Source of the DNA: Hyphomicrobiales bacterium
Lineage (GTDB): Bacteria > Pseudomonadota > Alphaproteobacteria > Rhizobiales > Rhizobiaceae
Assembly: GCA_900472485.1 (NCBI GenBank)
Contig: UCII01000013.1
Coordinates: forward strand, 47,528-111,527
Length of the DNA: 64,000 bases
Direction: 5' to 3'
Shown: in pieces, positions 43,246-52,471 of the stretch
How the letters are laid out: every line of letters begins with the position of its first letter
Position numbering within the stretch: the stretch's first letter is position 1
Translations under genes and position numbers: made by a program
The notes under the pieces: generated by a model
Told to the model about the DNA's origin: nothing
The model's database searches: none
The model's input: the letters and a program-made list of their open reading frames with translations, nothing else

Positions 43246-44245
43246 GGGCGAGCCTCGGATTGAAGGCCGCGACGAGAAGGTCGACCGCCAGATTGACGAG
43301 AATGAAGAGAGCGCCGAAGACCAATACCAGGCCCTGTATCAGCGGCAGGTCGCGGTTGATCACGGCATCGATCGCCATGTTGCCTATGCCGGGATAGGCG
43401 AAAATGCGTTCGACGATGACGGTGCCGCCGATCAGGAAGGTGAATTGCACGCCGGTCAGCGCGATCGTCGGGCCGACGGCATTGCGTAGCGCCTCCTGCA
43501 GCACCAGCCGCAGCTCGGACATGCCTTTCAGCTTGGCGAGCAGAATATAGTCCTGCACCATGGCCTCGGAGAGCGCTGCCTTCAGCACGCGGGCGATGAT
43601 GGCCGCTAGCGGCAGGCCGAGCGCCATGACCGGCATGACCATATGGGCGCAGATGTCCACGAAGATACCGAAGCGAAACGTTACCAGGCTCTCCATGAGG
43701 TAGAAAGGGGTAGCGAATTGTGCGTCGATGCTCGGATCGATGCGTCCGGAGAGTGGGAAAAGCGGAAAGAGAACGCCAAGGACAAGAACAAGTGCGAGAG
43801 CCCAGACGAAATCCGGAACGGCAAGGAAAAGGCCGTTGAGGCTGTCGATCAAAGGCTCGAAAATCGTACGGCGGGCAAGCGTGCCGATGATCGCGACCGC
43901 GCCGCCGAGCAGAATGGCCAGCACCAACGCGGCGAAGGCAAGCTCCAGCGTTGCCGGGAGGCGCTCGCCGAGCAGGGAGAGCACATCGCGATTCAGGGAG
44001 ATCGATGTCCCGAAATCGCCTATCAGAACCGATTTCAGCCAGAGCCAGAATTGCGTGGTCAGGTTTGCATCGAGGCCGTAATGGGCGCGGAGTGCTGCGA
44101 TATCGGCGGGGCTTGCGCCCGGCGAGATCATCATCGCGATCGGATCACCCGGCACGACGCGTAACAGCACGAAGACGATCACCGCCACTCCGAAGAGGGT
44201 GATTGCGGCCATGATGAGGCGGTTCAATATGGAGACTGCTATCAT
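43238..44245 (-). CDS. Dipeptide-type ABC transporter permease (DppB-like)
   Basis: This encodes 335 residues with six spans. The opening ILNRLIMAAITLFGVAVIVFVLLRVVPGDP and the docking loop LLAKLKGMSELRLVLQEALRNA are typical of DppB. It pairs with the DppC-like protein to form the inner-membrane channel. A 234-base repeat-rich gap separates it from the binding-protein gene upstream, probably allowing higher expression of the binding protein. Confidence 0.92.
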   Translation of the reverse strand: MIAVSILNRLIMAAITLFGVAVIVFVLLRVVPGDPIAMMISPGASPADIAALRAHYGLDANLTTQFWLWLKSVLIGDFGTSISLNRDVLSLLGERLPATLELAFAALVLAILLGGAVAIIGTLARRTIFEPLIDSLNGLFLAVPDFVWALALVLVLGVLFPLFPLSGRIDPSIDAQFATPFYLMESLVTFRFGIFVDICAHMVMPVMALGLPLAAIIARVLKAALSEAMVQDYILLAKLKGMSELRLVLQEALRNAVGPTIALTGVQFTFLIGGTVIVERIFAYPGIGNMAIDAVINRDLPLIQGLVLVFGALFILVNLAVDLLVAAFNPRLAHG

Positions 44246-44479
44246 GCGTTATGAGTTCCGATCGCATGTGCTGCTACAAATGAAGAGGCAGAGCCCCTCA
44301 TCCGCCCTCCTGAGCTTGTCGAAGGGCGGGCACCTTCTCCCCGTTTTGACGGGGAGAAGGGGAAGGAGGCACCTACAGCCTACCCCTAACGACTTGTTCA
44401 CGCGAGGGAGCAGAGGTCGTCCCCTCTCCCCGCGAGCGGGGGAAGGGTTAGGGTGAGGGGCAAAGCCGCAAGAGCGATA
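44246..44479. repeat. RIME-like repeats in the transporter operon
   Basis: Two related elements lie between the permease and binding-protein genes. One at about 44293-44362 has GCACCTTCTCCCCG... with a CCCCGTTTTGACGGGG stem. Another at about 44421-44460 has CCTCTCCCCGCGAGCGGGG. They resemble the copy at 15.2 kb. As RNA they could stall decay or reduce read-through, giving different levels of binding protein and channel. Confidence 0.7.
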
Positions 44480-46015
44480 TCAAGCCTTCGACACCAGCGT
44501 TGGCTGCAGGGCGCCGGAGACGTCCGGCGTGACCTTGAGGCTCGATTTATAGACGATCGGCTGGGCATATTGCAGCAGCGGGATCACATAGCCCTGCTCG
44601 GCGATATATTTGATCGCCGCCTTCCAGCCGGCAATGCGCTTTGCTTCGTCCTTTTCCACCCAGAGCGGTCCCAGCATGTCGTCGACATCCTTGGTCTTCC
44701 AGGCAGAGTGCGGCGAGGGGCCGAACATGGCAAAGCCGGTCGAGGTCGTCGGATCGCCGATGGCGTTGCCCCAGTTGTAGAAGGCGGCCGGCCCCAGCTG
44801 GTGGGCGGCGCGCAGCTCGTAGTGCTTGGCGATTTCATAGACTTCGATTTCGGCCTCAATGCCAACCTTGCGCCACATGCCGACGATGGCCTGGATCATC
44901 TCGTAATCCTTCGGCTTGAAGCCGCGGGTCGTCTTGATGGTGAATTTCACCGGCTTTTCCGGCGAATAGCCGCTGGCCGCCAGGAGCTTCTTGGCCTGTT
45001 CCGGATCGTAAGGAGTTTCGACTGACGCGTCGTAGGCCTCGTATTCCGGCGCTTCCAGCGTCGACAGGGCGTTGCCGTAACCGCGCAGAAGCCGTTTGAT
45101 GATCGCTTCCTTGTCGATCGCCATATTGGCGGCAAGGCGGACGTTCTTGTCGAGCATCGGGTCGACATTGCTGATGAAGATCATGCCAATGTCGGAGATC
45201 GGCGTGGCGACGCCTGATAGCCCTGGCTTCTTCTTTAGCCGGTCGAAATCCTCATAGGGGATTTCCAGCGTCACGTCGGATGAACCGGATTCGATTTCAG
45301 CGACACGGCTTGTGGTGTCCGGCACGAACTTGAAGATGACGGTGTCAAAGGCCGGCTTGCCGCCGAAATAGGTCGGGTTTGCCTTCAGGCGCAGATAGGA
45401 GTTGCCCTCATAGGCATCGACCATATAAGGGCCGGTGCCGATCGGCTTCTTCTCGAAGCCTTGTGCGCCCACCTTGGTATAATAATCCTTCGGCAGGACG
45501 TAGCCGGTGAGGAAGGCCATCCATTTGAAATAGGTTGGTTCGAAGCGAACGACATCGCCGATGATGCGGTTGCCTTCCACCTTGTAATTGTTCGCGGTCG
45601 ACCAGATGAACTGGATCGGATTGCCGGTTTCCTGCTTCGCGGCGCGCTCCAGAGACCAGACGACGTCGTCGGGCGTAAACTTGGAGCCATCGTGCCAGGT
45701 GACACCCTCGCGGACATCCATCCAGACCTTCGTCTTGTCGTCGTTCCAGCCCCAGGCCGTCAAAAGGCCCGGCTGGAACTTCAGGTCCGGTCCCTGGCCG
45801 ATATACTGGTCGAAGATCGAGCGATAGATCGCCTGGATCGTCGGGTTGACGGCGGACGGCCCGGTCGTCGGATCGAAGGATGGCAAATTGACGTTGAAGG
45901 CGATGGTTAGCATGCCGGCTTCGGCTGCTTCGACAGGCGTTCTGCCGGCTAAAATTCCAGTCATGAATGCGGCTGCGCCGAGGCTCAGGGCTTCGCGCCG
46001 AGTAAGCGTTGTCAT
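44480..46015 (-). CDS. Dipeptide-type ABC transporter substrate-binding protein
   Basis: This encodes 511 residues of solute-binding family 5. The twin-arginine-like opening TRREALSLGAAAF with cleavage near EAA suggests export in folded form. Family stretches are TPDDVVWSLERA and the DVREGVTWHDGSKFTPDD region. ATG at 46015 is preceded by GGAGTGACC; a GTG two codons earlier is possible. It delivers substrate to the Dpp-like channel. A copy of the shared AT palindrome lies 76 bases upstream, so the import substrate is probably linked to the aromatic pathway rather than to peptides. Confidence 0.9.
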   Translation of the reverse strand: MTTLTRREALSLGAAAFMTGILAGRTPVEAAEAGMLTIAFNVNLPSFDPTTGPSAVNPTIQAIYRSIFDQYIGQGPDLKFQPGLLTAWGWNDDKTKVWMDVREGVTWHDGSKFTPDDVVWSLERAAKQETGNPIQFIWSTANNYKVEGNRIIGDVVRFEPTYFKWMAFLTGYVLPKDYYTKVGAQGFEKKPIGTGPYMVDAYEGNSYLRLKANPTYFGGKPAFDTVIFKFVPDTTSRVAEIESGSSDVTLEIPYEDFDRLKKKPGLSGVATPISDIGMIFISNVDPMLDKNVRLAANMAIDKEAIIKRLLRGYGNALSTLEAPEYEAYDASVETPYDPEQAKKLLAASGYSPEKPVKFTIKTTRGFKPKDYEMIQAIVGMWRKVGIEAEIEVYEIAKHYELRAAHQLGPAAFYNWGNAIGDPTTSTGFAMFGPSPHSAWKTKDVDDMLGPLWVEKDEAKRIAGWKAAIKYIAEQGYVIPLLQYAQPIVYKSSLKVTPDVSGALQPTLVSKA

Positions 46016-46372
46016 GGTCACTCCGTTCCCCTGTTAAGCGACAGAAAAGCATGACGCCCAACTGCCGCTGGCGATTTATTGTCGGAATGTTTTAATCTTA
46101 AAATACATCTTTTGGAGCGGCAAGCGCTTTCTCTGGGGCTTTCAAAGAATCCGGCGTCTATTTTGCGTCTAAATTACATGCATGCACATATATATGCGCT
46201 ACCGGCTGCCATTCGAAGTTCCTGGTCTCAGAAAATGGAAGCGCTGGCACCACCGTGGATCGGCAATCCATTCAGCTGCATCTCATATTTGTTCGTTGAC
46301 AGCTCAAGGAAGTTCAAAATATGATTTTGCAAATGATTTAAAACAAGCCCACAAGGGCAAAGGGGTAACGTC
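46016..46372. promoter_or_regulatory. Divergent promoter region of importer and oxidoreductase genes
   Basis: This 357-base gap is AT-rich and separates the importer operon from the oxidoreductase genes. It holds one copy of the shared palindrome (46091-46103), a TGCATGCA palindrome at 46179-46186, and a CAAGGGCAAAGGGG stretch upstream of the plus-strand start. No gene-like open frame is seen. Confidence 0.5.
46091..46103. promoter_or_regulatory. AT palindrome upstream of the importer operon
   Basis: TTTAATCTTAAAA, one mismatch from the consensus TTTAAGCTTAAAA. It lies 76 bases upstream of the binding-protein start, and about 270 bases upstream of the plus-strand oxidoreductase gene. Confidence 0.6.
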
Positions 46373-48526
46373 ATGGCCGAGCGATCGTTTGCGCGCGAGG
46401 TCGAGGATCTGAAGCTCGGGGAAGGCGACATCTTCCGCGGCGAGGGTATTCTCGCGATCACCAAGGCACTTCTGCAATCCGGCGTCTCCTATGTCGGCGG
46501 CTACCAGGGTTCGCCGATTTCCCATCTCATGGATGTATTGGCCGACGCCAAGGATGTGATGCAGGATTTGGGTGTCCACTTCGAGACATCAGCCTCGGAA
46601 GCGGCTGCGGCCGCCATGCTGTCCGCCTCCGTCATGTATCCGGTGCGCGGCGCCGTCACCTGGAAATCGACGGCGGGCACGAACGTCGCCTCCGATGCGC
46701 TTTCCAACCTGTCTTCTGGCGGGGTCACGGGCGGCGCGCTGATCATTATCGGCGAGGATTACGGCGAGGGCTCTTCGATCATGCAGGAGCGCAGCCATGC
46801 CTATGCGATGAAATCGCAGATGTGGCTGCTCAATCCACGCCCGAACCTGCCGTCGATCGCGCAGGCGGTGGAAGAGGGGTTCGAGCTTTCGGAAGTGTCG
46901 AACACGCCGGTCATGCTGCAGGTCGGTATCCGCAGCTGCCATGTGCACGGTCAGTTCGTCGCCAAGGACAATAAGCGGCCCGTCTATACACTGAAGCAGG
47001 CGCTTGAAAATCCGGTTCGTGACGTCAACCGCATCGTGCTGCCGCCGGCATCCTTCCTACACGAGAAGGAGAAGCTGGAGAAACGCTGGCCCGCTGCCGT
47101 CGATTTCATCAGGAAGCGCCAGCTCAACGAGTATTTCGGACCCTCGGAAGGCGATGTCGGCATCATCCTGCTCGGCGGCATGTATAATGGCGTGCTGCGC
47201 GCGCTGCAGCAGCTTGGGCTTGCCGATGTCTACGGCAATTCTGCCGTACCGCTTTACGTCCTAAACGTCGCCTATCCGCTGGTCGATGACCAGATCGCCG
47301 AATTCTGCGCCAACAAGAAGGCGGTGCTGATGGTGGAGGAGGGGGCGCCTGAGTATATCGAGCAATCCCTGAATACGATCCTGCGCCGCCGCGATATCCA
47401 GACCAAGGTCGCGGGCAAGGACGTGCTGCCGATGGGCGGCGAATATACAGCACCTGTGCTGATGAAGGGCATCAAGAATTTCCTCGAGGTTCACCAGCGC
47501 GTGCTGCTCGGCAACCAGCCGCCGCTACCGGATCCGACGCCGATCCTCAACGATCCGAAGATCAAGGCATTGGCCGAGGTCGTGCCGCCGCGGCCGCCCG
47601 GTTTCTGCATCGGCTGTCCGGAACGGCCGATCTTCGCCGCCATGAAGATGGTCGAGAGCGAACTCGGCCAGCATCACATATCAGGCGATATCGGCTGCCA
47701 CCTCTTTTCGATCCTGCCGCCCTTCAATATCGGCAGCACGACCATGGGCTACGGGCTCGGGCCGGCCGCCGCCTCGGCCTTCAATGTCGCGGCTGACAAG
47801 CGCGTGATTTCGGTCATGGGCGATGGCGGCTTCTGGCACAACGGCCTTGCTACTTCAGTCGGCAATGCGGTCTTCAACAAGCAGGACGGCGTCATCCTCG
47901 TCGTCGACAACTATTATTCGGCGGCGACCGGCGGGCAGGACATACCGTCCTCGCGCGCGCAGAACCCGCGCCGCAAGACCAACAATTCCATCGTCAATGC
48001 GGTCAAGGGCATCGGCGCGACCTGGGTGCGCCAGATCGACCGGACTTATGATGTCGCCAAGATGCGCGACACGCTGCGCGAAGCGCTGACCTCTAGGGAG
48101 CCGGGGCCGAAGATCATCGTCGCCTCCTCGGAGTGCATGCTCAACAAGCAGCGACGCGTGAAGCCGCAATTCGCCAAGGCGGTGAAGGACGGCAAGCGTG
48201 TGGTCAAGGAGCGCTTCGGCGTGGACGAAGATGTCTGCACCGGCGATCACGCCTGCATCCGCCTTTCCGGCTGTCCTTCGCTGTCGGTCAAACATACCGA
48301 CGATCCGCTGAAGGACGATCCGGTGGCGGCGATCGACAATAATTGCGTGGGCTGCGGCAATTGCGGCGAGGTCTCGGAGGCGGCGGTGCTCTGTCCCTCC
48401 TTCTACCGTGCCGATATCATCCACAATCCGACGGGCTGGGATCGCTTCGTTGCTGGTCTGCGTTCCCGCGTCATCGGTTGGCTGCAGGCGCGCCGCCGTG
48501 CCGGCCGCATCGTCTTTTCGGATTGA
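46373..48526 (+). CDS. Indolepyruvate oxidoreductase-type alpha subunit (TPP, Fe-S)
   Basis: This encodes 717 residues. The N-terminal pyrimidine-binding domain has VGGYQGSPISHLMD. The thiamine diphosphate motif runs from GDGGFWHNG (about 483) to DNYY (about 510). Two ferredoxin-like clusters follow: CTGDHACIRLSGC near 622 and CVGCGNCGEVSEAAVLC near 658. This is the IorA layout. It decarboxylates a 2-oxo acid, such as indolepyruvate, and passes electrons through Fe-S to an acceptor while forming an acyl-CoA. In this locus an arylglyoxylate such as isatinate is an alternative substrate (inference). Confidence 0.9.
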   Translation: MAERSFAREVEDLKLGEGDIFRGEGILAITKALLQSGVSYVGGYQGSPISHLMDVLADAKDVMQDLGVHFETSASEAAAAAMLSASVMYPVRGAVTWKSTAGTNVASDALSNLSSGGVTGGALIIIGEDYGEGSSIMQERSHAYAMKSQMWLLNPRPNLPSIAQAVEEGFELSEVSNTPVMLQVGIRSCHVHGQFVAKDNKRPVYTLKQALENPVRDVNRIVLPPASFLHEKEKLEKRWPAAVDFIRKRQLNEYFGPSEGDVGIILLGGMYNGVLRALQQLGLADVYGNSAVPLYVLNVAYPLVDDQIAEFCANKKAVLMVEEGAPEYIEQSLNTILRRRDIQTKVAGKDVLPMGGEYTAPVLMKGIKNFLEVHQRVLLGNQPPLPDPTPILNDPKIKALAEVVPPRPPGFCIGCPERPIFAAMKMVESELGQHHISGDIGCHLFSILPPFNIGSTTMGYGLGPAAASAFNVAADKRVISVMGDGGFWHNGLATSVGNAVFNKQDGVILVVDNYYSAATGGQDIPSSRAQNPRRKTNNSIVNAVKGIGATWVRQIDRTYDVAKMRDTLREALTSREPGPKIIVASSECMLNKQRRVKPQFAKAVKDGKRVVKERFGVDEDVCTGDHACIRLSGCPSLSVKHTDDPLKDDPVAAIDNNCVGCGNCGEVSEAAVLCPSFYRADIIHNPTGWDRFVAGLRSRVIGWLQARRRAGRIVFSD

Positions 48527-48535
48527 GAGGGCGAG

Positions 48536-50095
48536 ATGAACGAGCATGTGAGCATGAGTGATCTCGGCGCTGCCAGACTTTCGACGGACAAACCGCTGTC
48601 GCTTGCCATCCTCGCCATGGGCGGACAGGGCGGCGGCGTCCTGGCCGACTGGATCGTCGGACTTGCCGAGGCCGAGGGCTGGATGGCGCAGACGACCTCC
48701 GTGCCCGGCGTTGCCCAGCGAACGGGCGCGACGATCTACTATATCGAGATGCTGCCGGCGAAGGATGGTCACGCGCCGATCTTTTCACTGATGCCGACGC
48801 CTGGCGATGTCGATGTCGTCATGGCCGCCGAACTGATGGAAGCCGGCCGCTCGGTGCTGCGCGGCTTGGTCACGCCGGACAAGACGTTGCTGATCGCCTC
48901 GACGCACCGTTCCTTTGCGGTTGCGGAAAAGGAAAAGCCGGGTGATGGCATCGGCAATGCCGAAGTGGTGGTCGATGCTACGGATTTCGCCGCCAAGCGC
49001 ACTATCGCCTTCGATATGGAAACGATGGCCGTCAGGAACGGCAGCGTGATTTCGGCCTCCATGTTCGGTGCGCTGGCCGGTTCCGGTGCGCTGCCGTTCG
49101 GCAAGCAGGCTTTCGAGGCGATGATCCGCGCCGGCGGCAAGGGCATCGAGCCCAGCCTGAAGGCGTTCAACGCTGCCTTCGACCGCGTCAAGGAGAAGCC
49201 GCGCGATGCGGTTTCCGCAACGCTGCCGAAGCATTTCGACGCGCTGCCAGAGACGGCCGGTCATCCTGCACTCGACCGACTGGTCAATCGTCTTCGCGCC
49301 GAATTTCCCGAAATTGCGTGGCCGCTATTGTTTGCCGGTGTCAAGAAGCTGACGGATTATCAGGACCCGGCCTATGCAGACGAATATCTGAGCCGTGTTG
49401 CCGCACTTCATGCGCTTGATCGCAAGGCAAGCGGCGCAAGCAAGGATTTTGCCTTCACCGTGCAGGCGGCAAAATATGTCGCAGTCGCCATGGCCTACGA
49501 CGACGTCATTCGCGTTGCCGATCTGAAGGTGCGTGGCTCACGCTTCGAGCGCGTTCGCAAGGAGGTCGGCGCCAAGGACGACCAGATCGTCTACATGACC
49601 GAATACATGCATCCGCGGATGGAGGAGGTCTGCGGCACGATGCCGAAAGGCATGGGCCTTTGGATCGAAAGCCGGCCGCGCCTGTTTGCCCGGCTCGACC
49701 GCTTCGTCAACAAGGGGCGCCGCGTTCAGACCGGGACGCTCTTCTGGTTCCTCGGCCTCTACATGGTCTCGGCGCTGCGCCGCATCCGTCGCGGCACCCT
49801 GCGACATGCACGCGAGGTGGAGCATCGAGAGGCGTGGCTGGCGGAGGCGTGCAATCTGCTGACGGTGAGTTACGATCTCGCCGTCGAAGTGCTCGGCAAC
49901 CGCCGCCTCGTCAAGGGCTATTCCGATACGCATGCGCGCGGGCTTTCCAAGTTCGACCGCGTCATGTCGGCGCTACCACTGCTGCGTGATCGCGAAGACG
50001 GCGCTGCGTGGATGAAGCGGCTACGCCAGGCGGCGTTGCTGGATGAGCAAGGTATGGCGCTTGATGGAGCGTTGAAGACTGTGGAGACGCTGTGA
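48536..50095 (+). CDS. Indolepyruvate oxidoreductase-type beta subunit (long form)
   Basis: This encodes 519 residues. The N-terminal 200 residues are the gamma/beta-type pyruvate:ferredoxin oxidoreductase domain (AILAMGGQGGGVLADWIVGLAE, TTSVPGVAQRTGATIYYIEM). The remaining 300 residues are the longer C-terminal part seen in aerobic proteobacterial homologues, without visible cofactor motifs. It starts ten bases after the alpha gene and is its partner. The CoA-binding domain role is inferred from family. The strand then flips to a MarR gene. Confidence 0.88.
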   Translation: MNEHVSMSDLGAARLSTDKPLSLAILAMGGQGGGVLADWIVGLAEAEGWMAQTTSVPGVAQRTGATIYYIEMLPAKDGHAPIFSLMPTPGDVDVVMAAELMEAGRSVLRGLVTPDKTLLIASTHRSFAVAEKEKPGDGIGNAEVVVDATDFAAKRTIAFDMETMAVRNGSVISASMFGALAGSGALPFGKQAFEAMIRAGGKGIEPSLKAFNAAFDRVKEKPRDAVSATLPKHFDALPETAGHPALDRLVNRLRAEFPEIAWPLLFAGVKKLTDYQDPAYADEYLSRVAALHALDRKASGASKDFAFTVQAAKYVAVAMAYDDVIRVADLKVRGSRFERVRKEVGAKDDQIVYMTEYMHPRMEEVCGTMPKGMGLWIESRPRLFARLDRFVNKGRRVQTGTLFWFLGLYMVSALRRIRRGTLRHAREVEHREAWLAEACNLLTVSYDLAVEVLGNRRLVKGYSDTHARGLSKFDRVMSALPLLRDREDGAAWMKRLRQAALLDEQGMALDGALKTVETL

Positions 50096-50109
50096 TGGTG
50101 TCGTTTCAA

Positions 50110-50262
50110 CCACTCGCCCTCGTGGTTCGAGGCTCCGGTCCTTCGGTCCTCCGCACCTCACCATGAGGGCTAACCGTTTGCGCTAGTTACGAAATTCGCT
50201 CCGCCTCATCCTGAGGTGCATCTTGAAGCGCAGCGGAAAGATGCCTCGAAGGACGAGGCGGC
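50110..50262. repeat. Dispersed GAAGGACGAGG-type repeat
   Basis: A noncoding stretch between convergent genes with GGTCCTTCGGTCC and CACCTCACCATGAGGG, then CCTCATCCTGAGGTGCATC and GCCTCGAAGGACGAGGC. The last form is a common alphaproteobacterial intergenic repeat. The internal stems may terminate transcription from both sides. Confidence 0.6.
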
Positions 50263-50281
50263 CACAGACACCCCGATCTCT

Positions 50282-50788
50282 TCAGATCTCGTGCTTGCGG
50301 ATATTGTGCAGTACCTTGTGAAGTGTCGAGATGAAGGTGCGGTATTCGGCCTCGTCGACACCGTCGAACATCTGCAGGAACAGGTCGTACATGGTCGGCC
50401 AGACCTTCTCGAAGGCGGCGCGGCCTTCCTCGGTTATGGAGACATCGCGGATGCGCATGTCTTCGGCGCGGGGCTGGCGGCGGATATAGCCCTGCTGCTC
50501 GAGGGAATCCAAGGTGCGGCTCATCGTCGATTGCTCGGTCACCGCAAAGACGGAGAGCTCGTTGATGGTGACGCTGGAGGAGACGCTGAGGACGGCAAGC
50601 GCGCGCATCTTGGCGGTCGTCATGTCGTATTCGCGCAGCTCCTCCGAAAGGTTGGCGTTCCAGCGCGCCATCAGCCGATTCATCAGATAGGGTGCGAAGT
50701 GATTGAGGCCGATTTCGCCCATGGTCGGGCGCTTTGCGTTCTCATCCCGCTTGCGCCTCAAAATGGTGCCTGAAAACCGTTCCTCCAT
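50282..50788 (-). CDS. MarR family transcriptional regulator
   Basis: This encodes 168 residues. The winged helix-turn-helix covers about residues 60-125 (SVTINELSVFAVTEQSTMSRTLDSLEQQGYIRR). The wing has EDMRIRDVSITEEG, in which the usual DRR triplet is altered to DMR. MarR repressors commonly sense aromatic acids or their CoA esters. It ends an apparent operon with the cyclase and an FAD oxidoreductase gene, 27 bases after the latter. It is one of two candidates for binding the shared TTTAAGCTTAAAA sites. Confidence 0.9.
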   Translation of the reverse strand: MEERFSGTILRRKRDENAKRPTMGEIGLNHFAPYLMNRLMARWNANLSEELREYDMTTAKMRALAVLSVSSSVTINELSVFAVTEQSTMSRTLDSLEQQGYIRRQPRAEDMRIRDVSITEEGRAAFEKVWPTMYDLFLQMFDGVDEAEYRTFISTLHKVLHNIRKHEI

Positions 50789-50815
50789 CGACGAAACTCC
50801 TCCTCCGGAAACGTG

Positions 50816-52405
50816 TTACTTCAGCGATGATGCGAGCAGGAAGCCGGAGCCCCCACCAAGGCCCGCACCGGGATGCGCCGACGCGCCGATGTGGTAGAGG
50901 CCCGATATGTGGGTGCGGTGGTTAACAGATGACTTGAAAGGACGCCAGATGAAAAGCTGGTCGATGCCGCAATAGCCGCCGTAGGGATCGCCGCCGACAA
51001 GGTTCATATTCATCGCCTCCAGATCGCCAGGAGAATAGGCGCGGCGCGCGAGTTTTATGCCGGAGAAGTTCTCGATATGGCTGGATAGAAGCGCCTCGAT
51101 GCGGTCGGCATAGCGCTCGCGCACCTCTTCCGTCCAGCGTCCATCGTTTGGCGTTTCGATCTCGCCGGCGGCATCGCCCTTGATATGGCGCGGCGCTTCG
51201 GGAAGCTGCAGCCAGAGGATCGACTTTCCTTCCGGTGCGCGGCTGGGATCGAGCGCGACAGGCTGCCCGACGCAGACCGTCGGTTCGGCCGGCAGAAGCC
51301 CGCGCTCACATTCGTTGGCGGCGCGCGAGACGCCGTCGAGGCCGGAGGTGAGGTGCAGCAGCGCCACCTTGCCGAGCTCGGCATTGGCCTTCCAACGCGG
51401 CGGCTCGGAAAGCGCATAGTGGATCTGCATATCGCCCTTGCCGTAGCGGTAGCTGGCAACGCCTGATTTGACCTCCGGCGGCAGCGGATCCGGCCAATCC
51501 TTCATCAGCCGCTCATAAAGCTGGTTGGGTGTGACCGAGCAGATCACGCCGGCCTTTGCTCTCAAGGTGTCGCCATTCGTAAGACGTATGCCATCGGCAC
51601 TGCGATTGGCGTCCGGAATGATAGCCTCGACATCGGCACTCACGCGAATCTCGCCGCCGTTGTCGGTGATCAGCCGTTCGAAGGCCGTCAGCAGTTTTTC
51701 GGCGCCACCCTTGACGATCGGCGCGCCGCCCAATTCCAATGCAAAGCCGATCACTTTCAGCATTTCGGCGGAATAGGCGCTTTCGGGCCCGAGGCCGCAA
51801 TGAAGCACCCACGGCGCCCAGAGCGCATGGATATCCTCGGATCTGTAGCTGGTTTCGAGATAGCCGCGTGCCGGCGTCAAAGCATCGCCAAACCAGGCAG
51901 CGAGCTTGCGCAAGCCACGATTCCAGCCCTGCTTGCCGATGGTCTTGAGCATCGATCCCGACCACAATGCACCGCCGAGCAGCGAAAACAGGAATGGCGC
52001 ATCTGCGGCCAGCGCTTCCATCTCACGCGAGAAGGTCTGCCCATCGCCGAGCGACAGTTCATCGAAGGTGGCGATATTGCGCCGCCGGTCCTTCGAAAAG
52101 ATCACATGCGAACCGTCAGGCCTGAGCACGCCCGTTGGGAGGTCGGCATGGGCGAATTCCAGGCCTCGCGCCTCAAGATCCTTGCCGATGGCGCCATAGG
52201 CCGGCGAGGTGAGGAACAGCACCATGGTCGTTGCCATGACGTCGTGGATGAAGCCGGGCTCGGTGATCTCTTCGGTGCGTAGGCAACCGCCGATGCGGTC
52301 GTTGCGTTCGAGGACAAGAGCCTTGTGGCCCTTTTTGCCGAGCATGGCGGCTGCGACGAGCGCATTTATGCCGCTGCCGACGATGATGTAGTCATGATCG
52401 CCCAT
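50816..52405 (-). CDS. FAD-dependent oxidoreductase, phytoene desaturase-like (1)
   Basis: This encodes 529 residues. The N-terminal dinucleotide fold is DYIIVGSGINALVAAAMLG followed by ALVLERNDRIGGCLRTEE. The C-terminus has the family FAD segment GLYHIGASAHPGAGLGGGSG. This group (CrtI/PYROXD2-like) carries out dehydrogenations on small or membrane-linked substrates; the specific one cannot be read. It lies between the cyclase-family and MarR genes on one transcript. A second member, at 53652, is divergent across the promoter region. Confidence 0.85.
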   Translation of the reverse strand: MGDHDYIIVGSGINALVAAAMLGKKGHKALVLERNDRIGGCLRTEEITEPGFIHDVMATTMVLFLTSPAYGAIGKDLEARGLEFAHADLPTGVLRPDGSHVIFSKDRRRNIATFDELSLGDGQTFSREMEALAADAPFLFSLLGGALWSGSMLKTIGKQGWNRGLRKLAAWFGDALTPARGYLETSYRSEDIHALWAPWVLHCGLGPESAYSAEMLKVIGFALELGGAPIVKGGAEKLLTAFERLITDNGGEIRVSADVEAIIPDANRSADGIRLTNGDTLRAKAGVICSVTPNQLYERLMKDWPDPLPPEVKSGVASYRYGKGDMQIHYALSEPPRWKANAELGKVALLHLTSGLDGVSRAANECERGLLPAEPTVCVGQPVALDPSRAPEGKSILWLQLPEAPRHIKGDAAGEIETPNDGRWTEEVRERYADRIEALLSSHIENFSGIKLARRAYSPGDLEAMNMNLVGGDPYGGYCGIDQLFIWRPFKSSVNHRTHISGLYHIGASAHPGAGLGGGSGFLLASSLK

Positions 52406-52471
52406 TGCCGCCCCTCACTAAAGATGAATAGAAAGGAGGAGCCTGCCCCAGGCTCCCGCCTCTTCAGCCTA

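Noticed and set aside
46373..50095. Pyruvate:ferredoxin oxidoreductase for anaerobic growth
   Set aside because: Subunit layout and length match the indolepyruvate oxidoreductase group of aerobic proteobacteria, and the context is aromatic degradation.
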